A DNA stretch of 10,292 bases from Methylococcaceae bacterium (GTDB lineage: Bacteria; Pseudomonadota; Gammaproteobacteria; Methylococcales; Methylomonadaceae): NCBI GenBank assembly GCA_013138855.1, contig WTBX01000094.1:1-10292 (forward strand), written 5' to 3'. Below, in pieces: positions 1 through 6,135 of the stretch. Both the position numbers and the translations under genes were made by a program. Under the pieces are notes generated by a model. The model worked only from the letters and a program-made list of their open reading frames with translations, was not told the origin of the DNA and searched no databases. Numbering within the stretch: the first letter of the stretch is position 1; every line of letters starts with the position of its first letter.

Positions 1-167
1 GAGATGGTGAAATACGTTCTTTAGACCCATTATTAGCCTATAGTTATTTTTTTGGCATTATTTTGCATATTTTAAAATTAGTTTTAGCGGGAGATTTAGA
101 AAAAAATGCAGATAATTACCAATCTCAGGCATGGCTTACTGCATGGAATACAGTCGTTAAAAAGTAA
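1..167 (+). CDS. C-terminal end of a possible TetR-type transcriptional regulator (partial)
   Basis: Reading from base 3, an open frame of 54 codons runs to a TAA stop at 165-167; its start lies outside the window. The peptide holds a hydrophobic helix (about LAYSYFFGIILHILKLVLAG) followed by a charged stretch and a Trp-rich end (AWLTAWNTVVKK). This pattern resembles the last ligand-domain helices of TetR/AcrR family regulators, which often end with a Trp helix of this kind. The identification rests on general resemblance over a short fragment, because the diagnostic N-terminal DNA-binding domain is not in view. It is the only plus-strand gene in the window and converges with the FecR gene ending at 291. 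Confidence 0.45.
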   Translation, partial: DGEIRSLDPLLAYSYFFGIILHILKLVLAGDLEKNADNYQSQAWLTAWNTVVKK

Positions 168-290
168 GTTTTTTGTGACGTTATCCTATAAACAGCCCCC
201 TTTATAGAAACCTGAATTCAACCATCAAGTGCAGTTCAGGAAACATAACGCTATTATTTAAATTCACCACTCATAAATAATAAATTAAAC
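168..290. other. Short convergent intergenic region with weak hairpins
   Basis: This is the 123-base gap between two convergent genes. It contains a 7-bp inverted repeat (CTATAAA at 186-192 and TTTATAG at 201-207) around a C-rich loop, and a 6-bp one (CCTGAA 211-216, TTCAGG 235-240). Either might help end transcription from both sides, but the stems are short and AT-rich and no clear U-tract follows, so I do not call a terminator. Nothing else is visible. Confidence 0.35.
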
Positions 291-1238
291 CTATAGTGGT
301 GTAGGTGGGGGCGGTGGTGGTGTCAAAGGAGGTGCTGGTGCCAAAGGCGGTGGTGCCAAAGGCGGTGGTGCCAAAGGCGGTGGTAAAACAGCAGCTTCTT
401 CAACTGAAATTGTTCCATTTAAAATATTTTCGATTGTTATATTTGATGGAGTAGCGGTATTTCGCCTATGACTATCTTGTTCTCTATTACGAGGTGGTGG
501 ATTATTGTTTGACGAAGGTGCAGGACTATTGTTCAGTGGGTTATTATTTGGAGTAGGGGCAGGGTTATTGTTCGGTGCAGGTGCGGGGTTATTCTTTGGA
601 GAATCACCGCCTTGCGCGCCCGCATCTTTTGGTTGCCGATTATTTTTATTACCAGACTGATCATAGCGTCTACTATCTAATGTTATAAACTCAGGCATGG
701 ATAACATATCAGACATTAAAGCCGAATGACCTGCCGCAACTGCAAAATCTCCCGCTTGATTTTTAAGTATTACCGTCCCCTCAAACACATCAACCTGAAG
801 TGTATTTCCCAACTCAGCTAAATACTCAGTTCCCCTCGTACCAATAGAGGCAACATTGGTTTTAACTTGATAACGCTCCTTTTTTATTGAACCTACAATA
901 GTACGAAATACGCCTTTAACAAAATAAAAAAGAGCTTTTTCATTACCATCACTCTTTTCTGAAAAATGATAATCATCTATTTTAAATTCACTATTATCAT
1001 AAAAAACAATCTTGCCACCATCAGTAAAACGCAACTCTAATCGACTGTCATCCTTCGTAATAACAGTATCGCCTTGTTGAAGCGTTGAACCCTTTTTTAA
1101 GGCTGTTTGTTTACCTGCACTGTCAATTAAGTACGTTTCTCCCTTTGCAAAGAAAACCTTTGCTGCAACTTCGGCAAAAGCATTTTGCCAGCAAAGCATT
1201 AATAGTAAATAAAACAAATAAATCTGAAAACGCTTCAT
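291..1238 (-). CDS. Secreted FecR-domain protein with long Pro/Asn-rich linker and Pro-rich tail (copy A)
   Basis: A 315-residue protein when started at the ATG at 1238, which has an AGGA ribosome-binding site about 7 bases upstream. An in-frame ATG 13 codons earlier would spoil the signal peptide and lies almost against the upstream stop codon. Residues 1-22 form a Sec signal peptide (hydrophobic YLLLML core, likely cleavage after AFA). Residues about 48-170 are a FecR domain, seen in LKKGSTLQQGDTVI, SRLELRFTDGG and the signature VKTNVASIGTRGTEYL, followed by VFEGTVILKN. FecR domains of this soluble type are periplasmic or surface proteins often found near TPR and CHASE2 proteins; they differ from the anti-sigma FecR with its N-terminal cytoplasmic region. 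Residues about 215-250 are an Asn-Pro repeat linker, 251-280 a motif shared with the neighbouring copy, and 285-315 almost pure Pro/Leu/Ala. It is the last gene of the operon, 35 bases after copy B. Its function is unknown; a structural or ligand-binding envelope role is inferred. Confidence 0.85.
   Translation of the reverse strand: MKRFQIYLFYLLLMLCWQNAFAEVAAKVFFAKGETYLIDSAGKQTALKKGSTLQQGDTVITKDDSRLELRFTDGGKIVFYDNSEFKIDDYHFSEKSDGNEKALFYFVKGVFRTIVGSIKKERYQVKTNVASIGTRGTEYLAELGNTLQVDVFEGTVILKNQAGDFAVAAGHSALMSDMLSMPEFITLDSRRYDQSGNKNNRQPKDAGAQGGDSPKNNPAPAPNNNPAPTPNNNPLNNSPAPSSNNNPPPRNREQDSHRRNTATPSNITIENILNGTISVEEAAVLPPPLAPPPLAPPPLAPAPPLTPPPPPPTPL
323..384 (-). repeat. 15-bp tandem repeat encoding PPPLA units
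   Basis: Three near-perfect 15-bp units with plus-strand core CCAAAGGCGGTGGTG (341-355, 356-370, 371-385 with the last base changed) sit beside a degenerate fourth unit (323-340). Read on the minus strand they encode repeated PPPLA at the C-terminus of FecR copy A. Because the unit is a multiple of three, gain or loss of units changes tail length without shifting the frame. Confidence 0.9.
486..602 (-). repeat. Degenerate Asn/Pro-rich coding repeat (NNNPAP-like)
   Basis: The FecR copy A linker is built from imperfect units that read NNPAPAP, NNNPAPTP, NNNPLNNSPAP and SSNNNPPP. The underlying DNA repeats a plus-strand pattern of GGGTTATTGTT followed by a G-rich GCAGG stretch. The paralogue next door has only a short version (SAPPKNNSSSNN), so this linker has expanded in copy A. 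Boundaries are approximate. Confidence 0.7.
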
Positions 1239-1273
1239 AGTTTTTCCTAAGAATTCTATTGAATATATTAAAA

Positions 1274-2089
1274 TCAAGGAGAGGGTGGAGCTGACTCTAA
1301 ACTTTCTATTGATATTGTTCCGTTTAAAATATTTTCGATGGTTATATTTGATGGGTCTGCTGCATCTCGTCTATGACTATCTTGTTCCCTATGGCGTGGG
1401 TTATTCGATGAACTATTGTTTTTAGGAGGAGCAGATTCATTATGATTTTCACCATGAGATTCACCGCCTTGTTCACCTGTTTCCTCTGGATGCTGCCCAT
1501 TTCTATCGCCAGATTGATTGTAATTTCTATTTTCTAACGCTATAAACTCAGGCGTAGATAACATATCAGACATTAAAGCCGAATGACCCGCAGCAACGGC
1601 AAAATCTCCTGCTTGATTTTTAAGTATCACCGTCCCTTCAAACACATCAACTTGCAGCGTACTTCCCAATTCAGCTAAATACTCAGTCCCTCGCGTACCA
1701 ATAGCGGCAACATTAGTTTTAACTTGATAACGCTCTTTTTTAATTGAGCCAACAACGGTACGAAAAATACCTTTAACAAAGGTAAAAAAAGCTTTGTCAT
1801 TATTGCCTTTTGAAAAATGATAATCATCTATTTTAAATTCACTATTATCATAAAAAGCAATCTTGCCGCCATCAGTGAAGCGTAAGTCTAATCTACTATT
1901 ATCTTTTGTAATAATGGTATCGCCTTGCTTAAGGCTTGCTCCCTTTTTTAAGTCAGATTGTTTATCTGTCCTATCAATTACGTAAGTTTTACCTTTCGCA
2001 AAAATTACTTTAGCAACCATTTCAGCCAAAACATTCTGACAACAAAGCATTAGTAGTAAATAAATAAAATAATGTTTAAAGGCTTTCAT
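1274..2089 (-). CDS. Secreted FecR-domain protein (copy B, tandem paralogue)
   Basis: A 271-residue protein from the ATG at 2089; an earlier in-frame ATG at 2110 would overlap the end of the upstream gene and has no purine-rich site. Residues 1-22 are a signal peptide (YLLLML core, likely cleavage after VLA), and a FecR domain follows at about 48-170 with VKTNVAAIGTRGTEYL and VFEGTVILKN. From that signature to PEFI only three of about 61 residues differ from copy A, so this is a clear tandem duplicate. The linker (about 195-225) is Glu/Gly/Asn-rich and short rather than Pro-rich. The C-terminal motif PSNITIENILNGTIS is again present, and the protein then stops after a short APPSP end. It starts 8 bases after the TPR-barrel gene stops and ends 35 bases before copy A, so the three genes are almost certainly cotranscribed. 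The ribosome-binding site is weak (AGAA), which suggests coupling to translation of the gene before it. Confidence 0.86.
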   Translation of the reverse strand: MKAFKHYFIYLLLMLCCQNVLAEMVAKVIFAKGKTYVIDRTDKQSDLKKGASLKQGDTIITKDNSRLDLRFTDGGKIAFYDNSEFKIDDYHFSKGNNDKAFFTFVKGIFRTVVGSIKKERYQVKTNVAAIGTRGTEYLAELGSTLQVDVFEGTVILKNQAGDFAVAAGHSALMSDMLSTPEFIALENRNYNQSGDRNGQHPEETGEQGGESHGENHNESAPPKNNSSSNNPRHREQDSHRRDAADPSNITIENILNGTISIESLESAPPSP

Positions 2090-2097
2090 AAGATATT

Positions 2098-3441
2098 CTA
2101 AAAATTCCATTGAATATTAATGGAAGCGATATTGCGCTGATAATCATAAAGGCTGATATTAGAACGATTAAGAATCCATGTTCCTTGTGCGGATAATTCT
2201 AATTGTTTATCAAAGAAAAAATAGCCATATTTTCCTGTAATACTGTAATTATGGTCATGGCGGGTGGTCAGAAAAAACGAATTTCCCTCTTTATAATGTC
2301 TATTTTCAAAAGAACCGCTGATTAATAACGTATTATTTTGATTAAAATAAACCTTAGTCGCAAAACGTGCGCCTATATTTTCATAACCTAAATAAGCATT
2401 ATCAGAATCTTGAAGTTTATCTTCCCCACCATAAACGTTTACTGAAACCATAGGTCGCCATAACCAGTTTAATTGTTGATAAAATATTGCCCCTACCGTA
2501 TAAGCATCGCTATCTAAAGCCTCGGAACTTGGATGGCGCGTAGTTCTGACATTAAAATGTAAAGCAATGGCATTGCTATCAAGTATCGGACGATACCATT
2601 GCCCTAGTAAAGCATATTGATCTTGATAATGAAGGTTGTTAATCCAAATACTCTGATATTTAAAATCAACATTAAAGCTATTTTTACCGTATTGATAACT
2701 CCCCCCTAACCAGCTAGACATTGCCGCTATTTCTTCATCAGGACGTTTGCGATTAAACCGCTTACTTCCCCAAATCCCTGCATTAATACCGAAATTATTA
2801 GCAAATTGTGTTTTTAACCCTAAAGAGCCACTCACTCCAAAAAAGAAATCCTGATCTTTTTCCAAGCCTCTACCAACATAAATAGCACCTAACTGCTCAG
2901 CAATGGGAATCGTTATAAAGCTTTTATCAGGGCCATTACTTAAATTATCATCATAACCGCCTGTTGAACGGATAAAACCATTAAAGGTATAAAGCGTTTC
3001 TTCATCGTCTTTTTTTCTTACTTCTAATTGCTCAATTTCCTTAACAGCCGATGTTTCTTGTTCCTGTTGTAATTGCCCTTGTAATTTTTCAGCCCTTGCA
3101 AATTCTTTTAAAGCAATATAACTTTTTGCTAAAGCCGTTTGTGTTGGCACATGCTCAGGGCGCATCAGTAATGCTCTTTCTAAAACAATTACCGCGTAAG
3201 TGTGCTGATTCTTTTTTTGCAATAATAGTCCATATAAATAATCAAATTCAGCATCTCCAGCCATCTCCTCCTCAATAGGATTAAGAAGCTCATAAGCTTT
3301 TTCTATTTTATTAGCATTGGTTAAAACCTGCGCTTGTTTGATAACAGAAATTGTCTCAGCGGCAAATGAACTATTGGATAAGCCCAAAAGAACACAAACT
3401 ATCATCGCACCAAGTTTTATTTGATAAAAAAAGCTTTTCAT
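2098..3441 (-). CDS. TPR plus outer-membrane beta-barrel protein, Slam-like layout
   Basis: A 447-residue protein. Residues 1-28 are a signal peptide (GAMIVCVLLGLSNSSFA). Residues about 33-125 form TPR-type helical repeats (DAEFDYLYGLLLQKK, AVIVLERALLMRPEHVPT, ALAKSYIALKEFARAEKL), followed by a charged Gln/Glu-rich connector to about 148. The rest, beginning with GGYDDNLSNGPD at 161-172, alternates aromatic and polar residues in amphipathic strands and ends in Phe, as outer-membrane barrels do. An N-terminal periplasmic TPR region joined to a C-terminal barrel of about 290 residues matches the layout of surface lipoprotein assembly modifiers (Slam, DUF560), which move proteins across the outer membrane. 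I infer a Slam-like or related porin role; polysaccharide-export TPR barrels are an alternative. It is the first gene of an operon with two secreted FecR proteins, possible clients. The bases before the ATG are pyrimidine-rich with no Shine-Dalgarno match. Confidence 0.72.
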   Translation of the reverse strand: MKSFFYQIKLGAMIVCVLLGLSNSSFAAETISVIKQAQVLTNANKIEKAYELLNPIEEEMAGDAEFDYLYGLLLQKKNQHTYAVIVLERALLMRPEHVPTQTALAKSYIALKEFARAEKLQGQLQQEQETSAVKEIEQLEVRKKDDEETLYTFNGFIRSTGGYDDNLSNGPDKSFITIPIAEQLGAIYVGRGLEKDQDFFFGVSGSLGLKTQFANNFGINAGIWGSKRFNRKRPDEEIAAMSSWLGGSYQYGKNSFNVDFKYQSIWINNLHYQDQYALLGQWYRPILDSNAIALHFNVRTTRHPSSEALDSDAYTVGAIFYQQLNWLWRPMVSVNVYGGEDKLQDSDNAYLGYENIGARFATKVYFNQNNTLLISGSFENRHYKEGNSFFLTTRHDHNYSITGKYGYFFFDKQLELSAQGTWILNRSNISLYDYQRNIASINIQWNF

Positions 3442-3492
3442 AAAGGAAAAAGGGTCATTAATGTTTATAAGCCAATGTTACGCAAAACTAAT

Positions 3493-3514
3493 TGTCCACG
3501 AAAGGCACGAAAAT
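3493..3514. repeat. Solitary GTCCACGAAA-type repeat
   Basis: TGTCCACGAAAGGCACGAAA (3493-3512) matches the left arm of the inverted-repeat element at 5863-5923 except for two bases. No matching right arm is visible nearby, so it reads as a half-copy or remnant of that family. Confidence 0.65.
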
Positions 3515-3526
3515 TAAAAAATAGAT

Positions 3527-3611
3527 GGAAACGCGACTTTTAGTCGCGCACGAGTCATAGTTACTCAAGCTGTAAAAAAACATAATCTGCGCGACTAAAA
3601 GTCGCGTCTCC
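3527..3611. repeat. Paired palindrome of the GCGACT-AGTCGC family (copy 1)
   Basis: Two 23-base arms (3527-3549 and 3589-3611) are inverted repeats of each other with a single mismatch. Each arm is itself a palindrome, GCGACT-TTT-AGTCGC. About 40 bases separate them. The DNA or RNA can therefore fold as two small hairpins or one long one. The same family recurs at 9652-9748. The design is like REP/BIME or small MITE-type elements; no transposase is present here. Confidence 0.88.
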
Positions 3612-3691
3612 GTTTTATGATTTTCCTTGCTTTTTAAAGTAAATACCTTCATTTTTTACTGTTATGAAAGATGCCAATATCTGACATCAAA

Positions 3692-5824
3692 TTACTTACT
3701 ATCTAATATTATTATCGAACCTACTTGCTGTTGTTGTAACCGCTTATAGTGATAATTTATTAAAGGGTCTTGTGGATATTGCGCTAATAGTTTAGCAAAC
3801 GTTTCAACCGCATTTTCTTCTTGTTGCTCCATTTCTTGATAGGCTACAAGATACGCTTGAATCAAAGGGGTATTAAATTGCTCTTCTGTTAATAATTCAA
3901 AGGCTTTAATTTTCTCTTTTTTTCCTTTTAAAACCAGCCATCCTACAGGGCGACGCTTGAAATTATCACATTGCCCTATAGTCGATTCAGATACACACAT
4001 GCGCGTACCAAATTGTTTATTAACACTTTCAAGTCGTGAAGCCGTATTAATAGGGTCGCCTAAAGCACGATAATCAAACATCGCTTTACCGCCAAAATTA
4101 CCAATTAATACATCCCCCGTACAAACGCCGATGCGTGTTATCCCAAAGGTCACACCTTGCTCACCTTTATCTATAGCAAATTTCATCCCATAGTCATCCA
4201 TTTCTAAAGCACATTGCAAAGCTAATTCGCGGTGATTTTCTTGGATAATCGGGGCTGAAAAAATAACCGCCACCGCATCTCCAACAATTCGATCTAATGT
4301 ACCGTGATATTTAAACGCAATATTAATCATCCCATCTAAATAACTATTAAGCATCTCAACACATTCATGCGGCGGATGCTTTTCCATTAAGGAAGTAAAG
4401 CCTGCAAGGTCTGTCATTACGAAAGAGCATTCCCTATACTCTCCTCCTAAAGACAAACTTTCAGGGTGTTCAACTAAATACTTTACCCGATTAGGAGAAA
4501 CATAACGTCCGAAAGCATCGCGCAACCAACGTTTTTCATTTTCTGTTTGCCATTGTTTATGCAAAGTAAAAATAATAAACAATAAAATAACAAATAAAGA
4601 GGGCGAAATTGGATCAAAAAATTGCTTTTCAATGGTAAATAAATACCAGCTCGTAAAAACTATTACAGCGATTGTCGTTAAGCCAATACCTGCGAGTGAA
4701 ACTGCATTTATTCTGCGATTAAAAAAATAAAATAAATACCAAATAAAAATTAATAAAAAGCCATTTAATTCATCTGTCCACGCAAAATAAGACAGATAGC
4801 TATCTTGTAATAATTGTTCTGCAAGCTGGGCATGAATTTCCACACCCGCTACGTTATAGCCAAAAGGGGTAAAACGCATATCTTTTAACGCACTCGCGGT
4901 AACGCCAATGTAAATTATTTTTCCTTTAACTTCATTTTCCGAAACTTGGTTTTCCAGCAATTTCCATGCAGAAATATAACGTGATGGCATGGTATGTGTG
5001 TAATGTAGCAGAATTTCCCCTCTAGGATTAGGCTTAATATTTAATTTACCTATCTGCACTTTTTTAATCGCATGACTATTTTGCTGTTGTTCGGTTTCAA
5101 GCACATAAGTCTTTGTTTGCAGAAATAACCGCAAAGCTTCCGAAGTAATAGATGGATAAGGCCTATCTTCCAAACACATGACTAAAGGAGCTTTACGAAT
5201 CACACCATCATCATCAGGAAAATAAGCAAAAGTACCATTACCTGAAGCCGCCTTCTCAAGGCTAGGCAAAGTAGAAATGGCATTAGATAAACAACCTAAT
5301 GCTTGAAAATCACTATTACCTTTTACCATAAAGCCTTTTTTCATGGCAGGCAATCGGGTTTTATCATCACTTTGTTTCAGCATAAAACCTGTCACAACAT
5401 CAATTTTCTGCATCGCAGCAGCAAGCAGATCATCGTTATCAGGAAGGGCTGCAAGTTCCGATGACAGTTGTGGATATTCAGTCAAATGTTTGGCAATTTG
5501 AGCAGGAGAGGTTCTATCTTTTTCCGAAAACATCATATCAAAAACCAAAACTTTAGCCCCTAAAGCAGTAAGTTTTTCAACAATATCAACAATAACTAAT
5601 CGTGACCACGGAAACTGACCTATTTTTTCAAGGCTTTCATTATCAATGGCAATAATTTTAACGGGTGCCTCTTGATACTCACGCGGATATAAATTTTGAA
5701 ACAAATCATAAGAAGCATTACGCGTTTTTATCACAAAATCAGGCGTATAAACTTGCATGAGTAAGGCGCAAATCAATATGGAAAAAATCCAGAGATATTG
5801 GAATAATTTTGATAATTTACTCAT
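3692..5824 (-). CDS. CHASE2-domain class III adenylate/guanylate cyclase
   Basis: A 710-residue protein from the ATG at 5824; an ATG 18 codons further up lies in repeat-derived sequence and was rejected. Residues 8-26 are a membrane helix. A periplasmic CHASE2 sensor follows (about 28-345), with VKIIAIDNESLEKIGQFPW, ALGAKVLVFDMMFSE and KIIYIGVTASALKD, where unknown signals are read. Three membrane helices lie at about 353-368, 376-394 and 408-421. The motif FGRYVSP (438-444) leads into a class III cyclase domain (about 463-615). D472 and D516 fit the two metal-binding Asp, N593 and R597 the transition-state residues. The base-selecting positions, usually Lys and Asp/Thr, are R512 and R586, so whether the product is cAMP or cGMP cannot be read. 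A TPR-like stretch closes the protein (about 655-695). It lies 250 bases upstream of the TPR-barrel/FecR operon and may control it or share its signal. Confidence 0.92.
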   Translation of the reverse strand: MSKLSKLFQYLWIFSILICALLMQVYTPDFVIKTRNASYDLFQNLYPREYQEAPVKIIAIDNESLEKIGQFPWSRLVIVDIVEKLTALGAKVLVFDMMFSEKDRTSPAQIAKHLTEYPQLSSELAALPDNDDLLAAAMQKIDVVTGFMLKQSDDKTRLPAMKKGFMVKGNSDFQALGCLSNAISTLPSLEKAASGNGTFAYFPDDDGVIRKAPLVMCLEDRPYPSITSEALRLFLQTKTYVLETEQQQNSHAIKKVQIGKLNIKPNPRGEILLHYTHTMPSRYISAWKLLENQVSENEVKGKIIYIGVTASALKDMRFTPFGYNVAGVEIHAQLAEQLLQDSYLSYFAWTDELNGFLLIFIWYLFYFFNRRINAVSLAGIGLTTIAVIVFTSWYLFTIEKQFFDPISPSLFVILLFIIFTLHKQWQTENEKRWLRDAFGRYVSPNRVKYLVEHPESLSLGGEYRECSFVMTDLAGFTSLMEKHPPHECVEMLNSYLDGMINIAFKYHGTLDRIVGDAVAVIFSAPIIQENHRELALQCALEMDDYGMKFAIDKGEQGVTFGITRIGVCTGDVLIGNFGGKAMFDYRALGDPINTASRLESVNKQFGTRMCVSESTIGQCDNFKRRPVGWLVLKGKKEKIKAFELLTEEQFNTPLIQAYLVAYQEMEQQEENAVETFAKLLAQYPQDPLINYHYKRLQQQQVGSIIILDSK

Positions 5825-5862
5825 AAATAAAAGGCACTCTTTATTTTTCGGTTTACATTTTT

Positions 5863-5923
5863 TGTCCACGAAAATCACGAAAATATTTCTGAAAATTAAA
5901 TATTTTCGTATCTTTCGCGGACA
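5863..5923. repeat. GTCCACGAAA inverted-repeat element
   Basis: Arms at 5863-5888 and 5898-5923 are 26-base inverted repeats matching at 22 positions, separated by 9 bases. The left arm starts TGTCCACGAAAATCACG and the complement of the right arm starts TGTCCGCGAAAGATACG. Both end in AAATATTT, giving a long hairpin just upstream of the cyclase gene. Confidence 0.82.
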
Positions 5924-5953
5924 TTATGTATCTACTTTAAATTCCGTGGAAGT

Positions 5954-6008
5954 AAACCTGACAGGTCTTTCGTGTGACTTTAAATCTCCATGAAGACCTG
6001 TCAGGTTT
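5954..6008. repeat. ACCTGACAGGT paired palindrome
   Basis: AAACCTGACAGGTCTT (5954-5969) and its exact reverse complement (5993-6008) form 16-base arms around a 23-base spacer. Each arm contains its own small palindrome ACCTG-A-CAGGT. The plus-strand right arm runs into TTTTCTT, which might add terminator-like behaviour on that strand, but no plus-strand gene lies upstream. Confidence 0.85.
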
Positions 6009-6035
6009 TCTTAATTTTAAGCAGTCTATATTTTG

Positions 6036-6112
6036 ACCATGAAACACATAAAGAACATGAAGTATGAGAGCTTGAAACCTTCATGTTCTTCAGGCACTTC
6101 ATGGTTTATAAA
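6036..6112. repeat. CATGAAG inverted-repeat element (copy 1)
   Basis: The arm at 6036-6062 and the complement of 6079-6105 agree at 22 of 27 positions and share ACCATGAA and AAGAACATGAAG. The right arm plus its flank (6079-6112, complemented) matches 7378-7411 at 32 of 34 positions, so this is a mobile or amplified repeat family. It sits about 24 bases past the stop of the GGDEF gene, where it could end or protect that transcript. Confidence 0.82.
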
Positions 6113-6135
6113 CTTTAAGTATTATCTTAAGCGTA

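Larger units (their letters stand above)
3475..3678. repeat. Repeat-filled intergenic block between cyclase and TPR-barrel genes
   Basis: The 250-base gap between 3442 and 3691 has no gene. It begins with ATGTTACGCA (3475-3484) and ends with ATGAAAGATGCCAAT (3664-3678); nearly the same two border sequences enclose a second block at 7187-7357. Inside are a GTCCACGAAA-type repeat and a paired palindrome, listed separately. The cyclase transcript must cross this block if it is cotranscribed with the operon below. Confidence 0.55.
5825..6135. other. Repeat-rich intergenic region upstream of the cyclase
   Basis: No gene is supported in these 311 bases. Three different inverted-repeat elements lie nearly end to end: GTCCACGAAA type (5863-5923), ACCTGACAGGT type (5954-6008) and CATGAAG type (6036-6112). 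The cyclase promoter and the terminator of the GGDEF gene must lie here, but I could not identify a convincing -35/-10 pair. Confidence 0.6.

Noticed and set aside
186..240. Hairpins between the convergent genes considered as a bidirectional terminator
   Set aside because: Stems are 6-7 bp, mostly AT, and lack a following U-tract on either strand.
291..1238. FecR proteins considered as anti-sigma factors of an iron-uptake system
   Set aside because: They have signal peptides rather than a cytoplasmic anti-sigma region plus membrane helix, and no ECF sigma factor or TonB-dependent receptor gene is nearby.
1190..2089. FecR proteins considered as lipoproteins because of a Cys in the signal peptide
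   Set aside because: The residues before Cys (LLML-C) do not fit a lipobox, and a standard signal-peptidase site (AFA or VLA before Glu) follows a few residues later.
3051..3278. 75-codon open frame on the plus strand
   Set aside because: It lies wholly antisense to the well-supported TPR region of the barrel protein and shows no recognisable domain or ribosome-binding site.
3527..3611. Paired palindromes considered as a CRISPR array or phage attachment site
   Set aside because: There are only two arms per locus, in inverted rather than direct orientation, with no regular spacers, cas genes or integrase nearby.
5757..5993. 78-codon open frame on the plus strand
   Set aside because: It is made of the antisense of the cyclase N-terminus plus inverted-repeat DNA, with no family resemblance.
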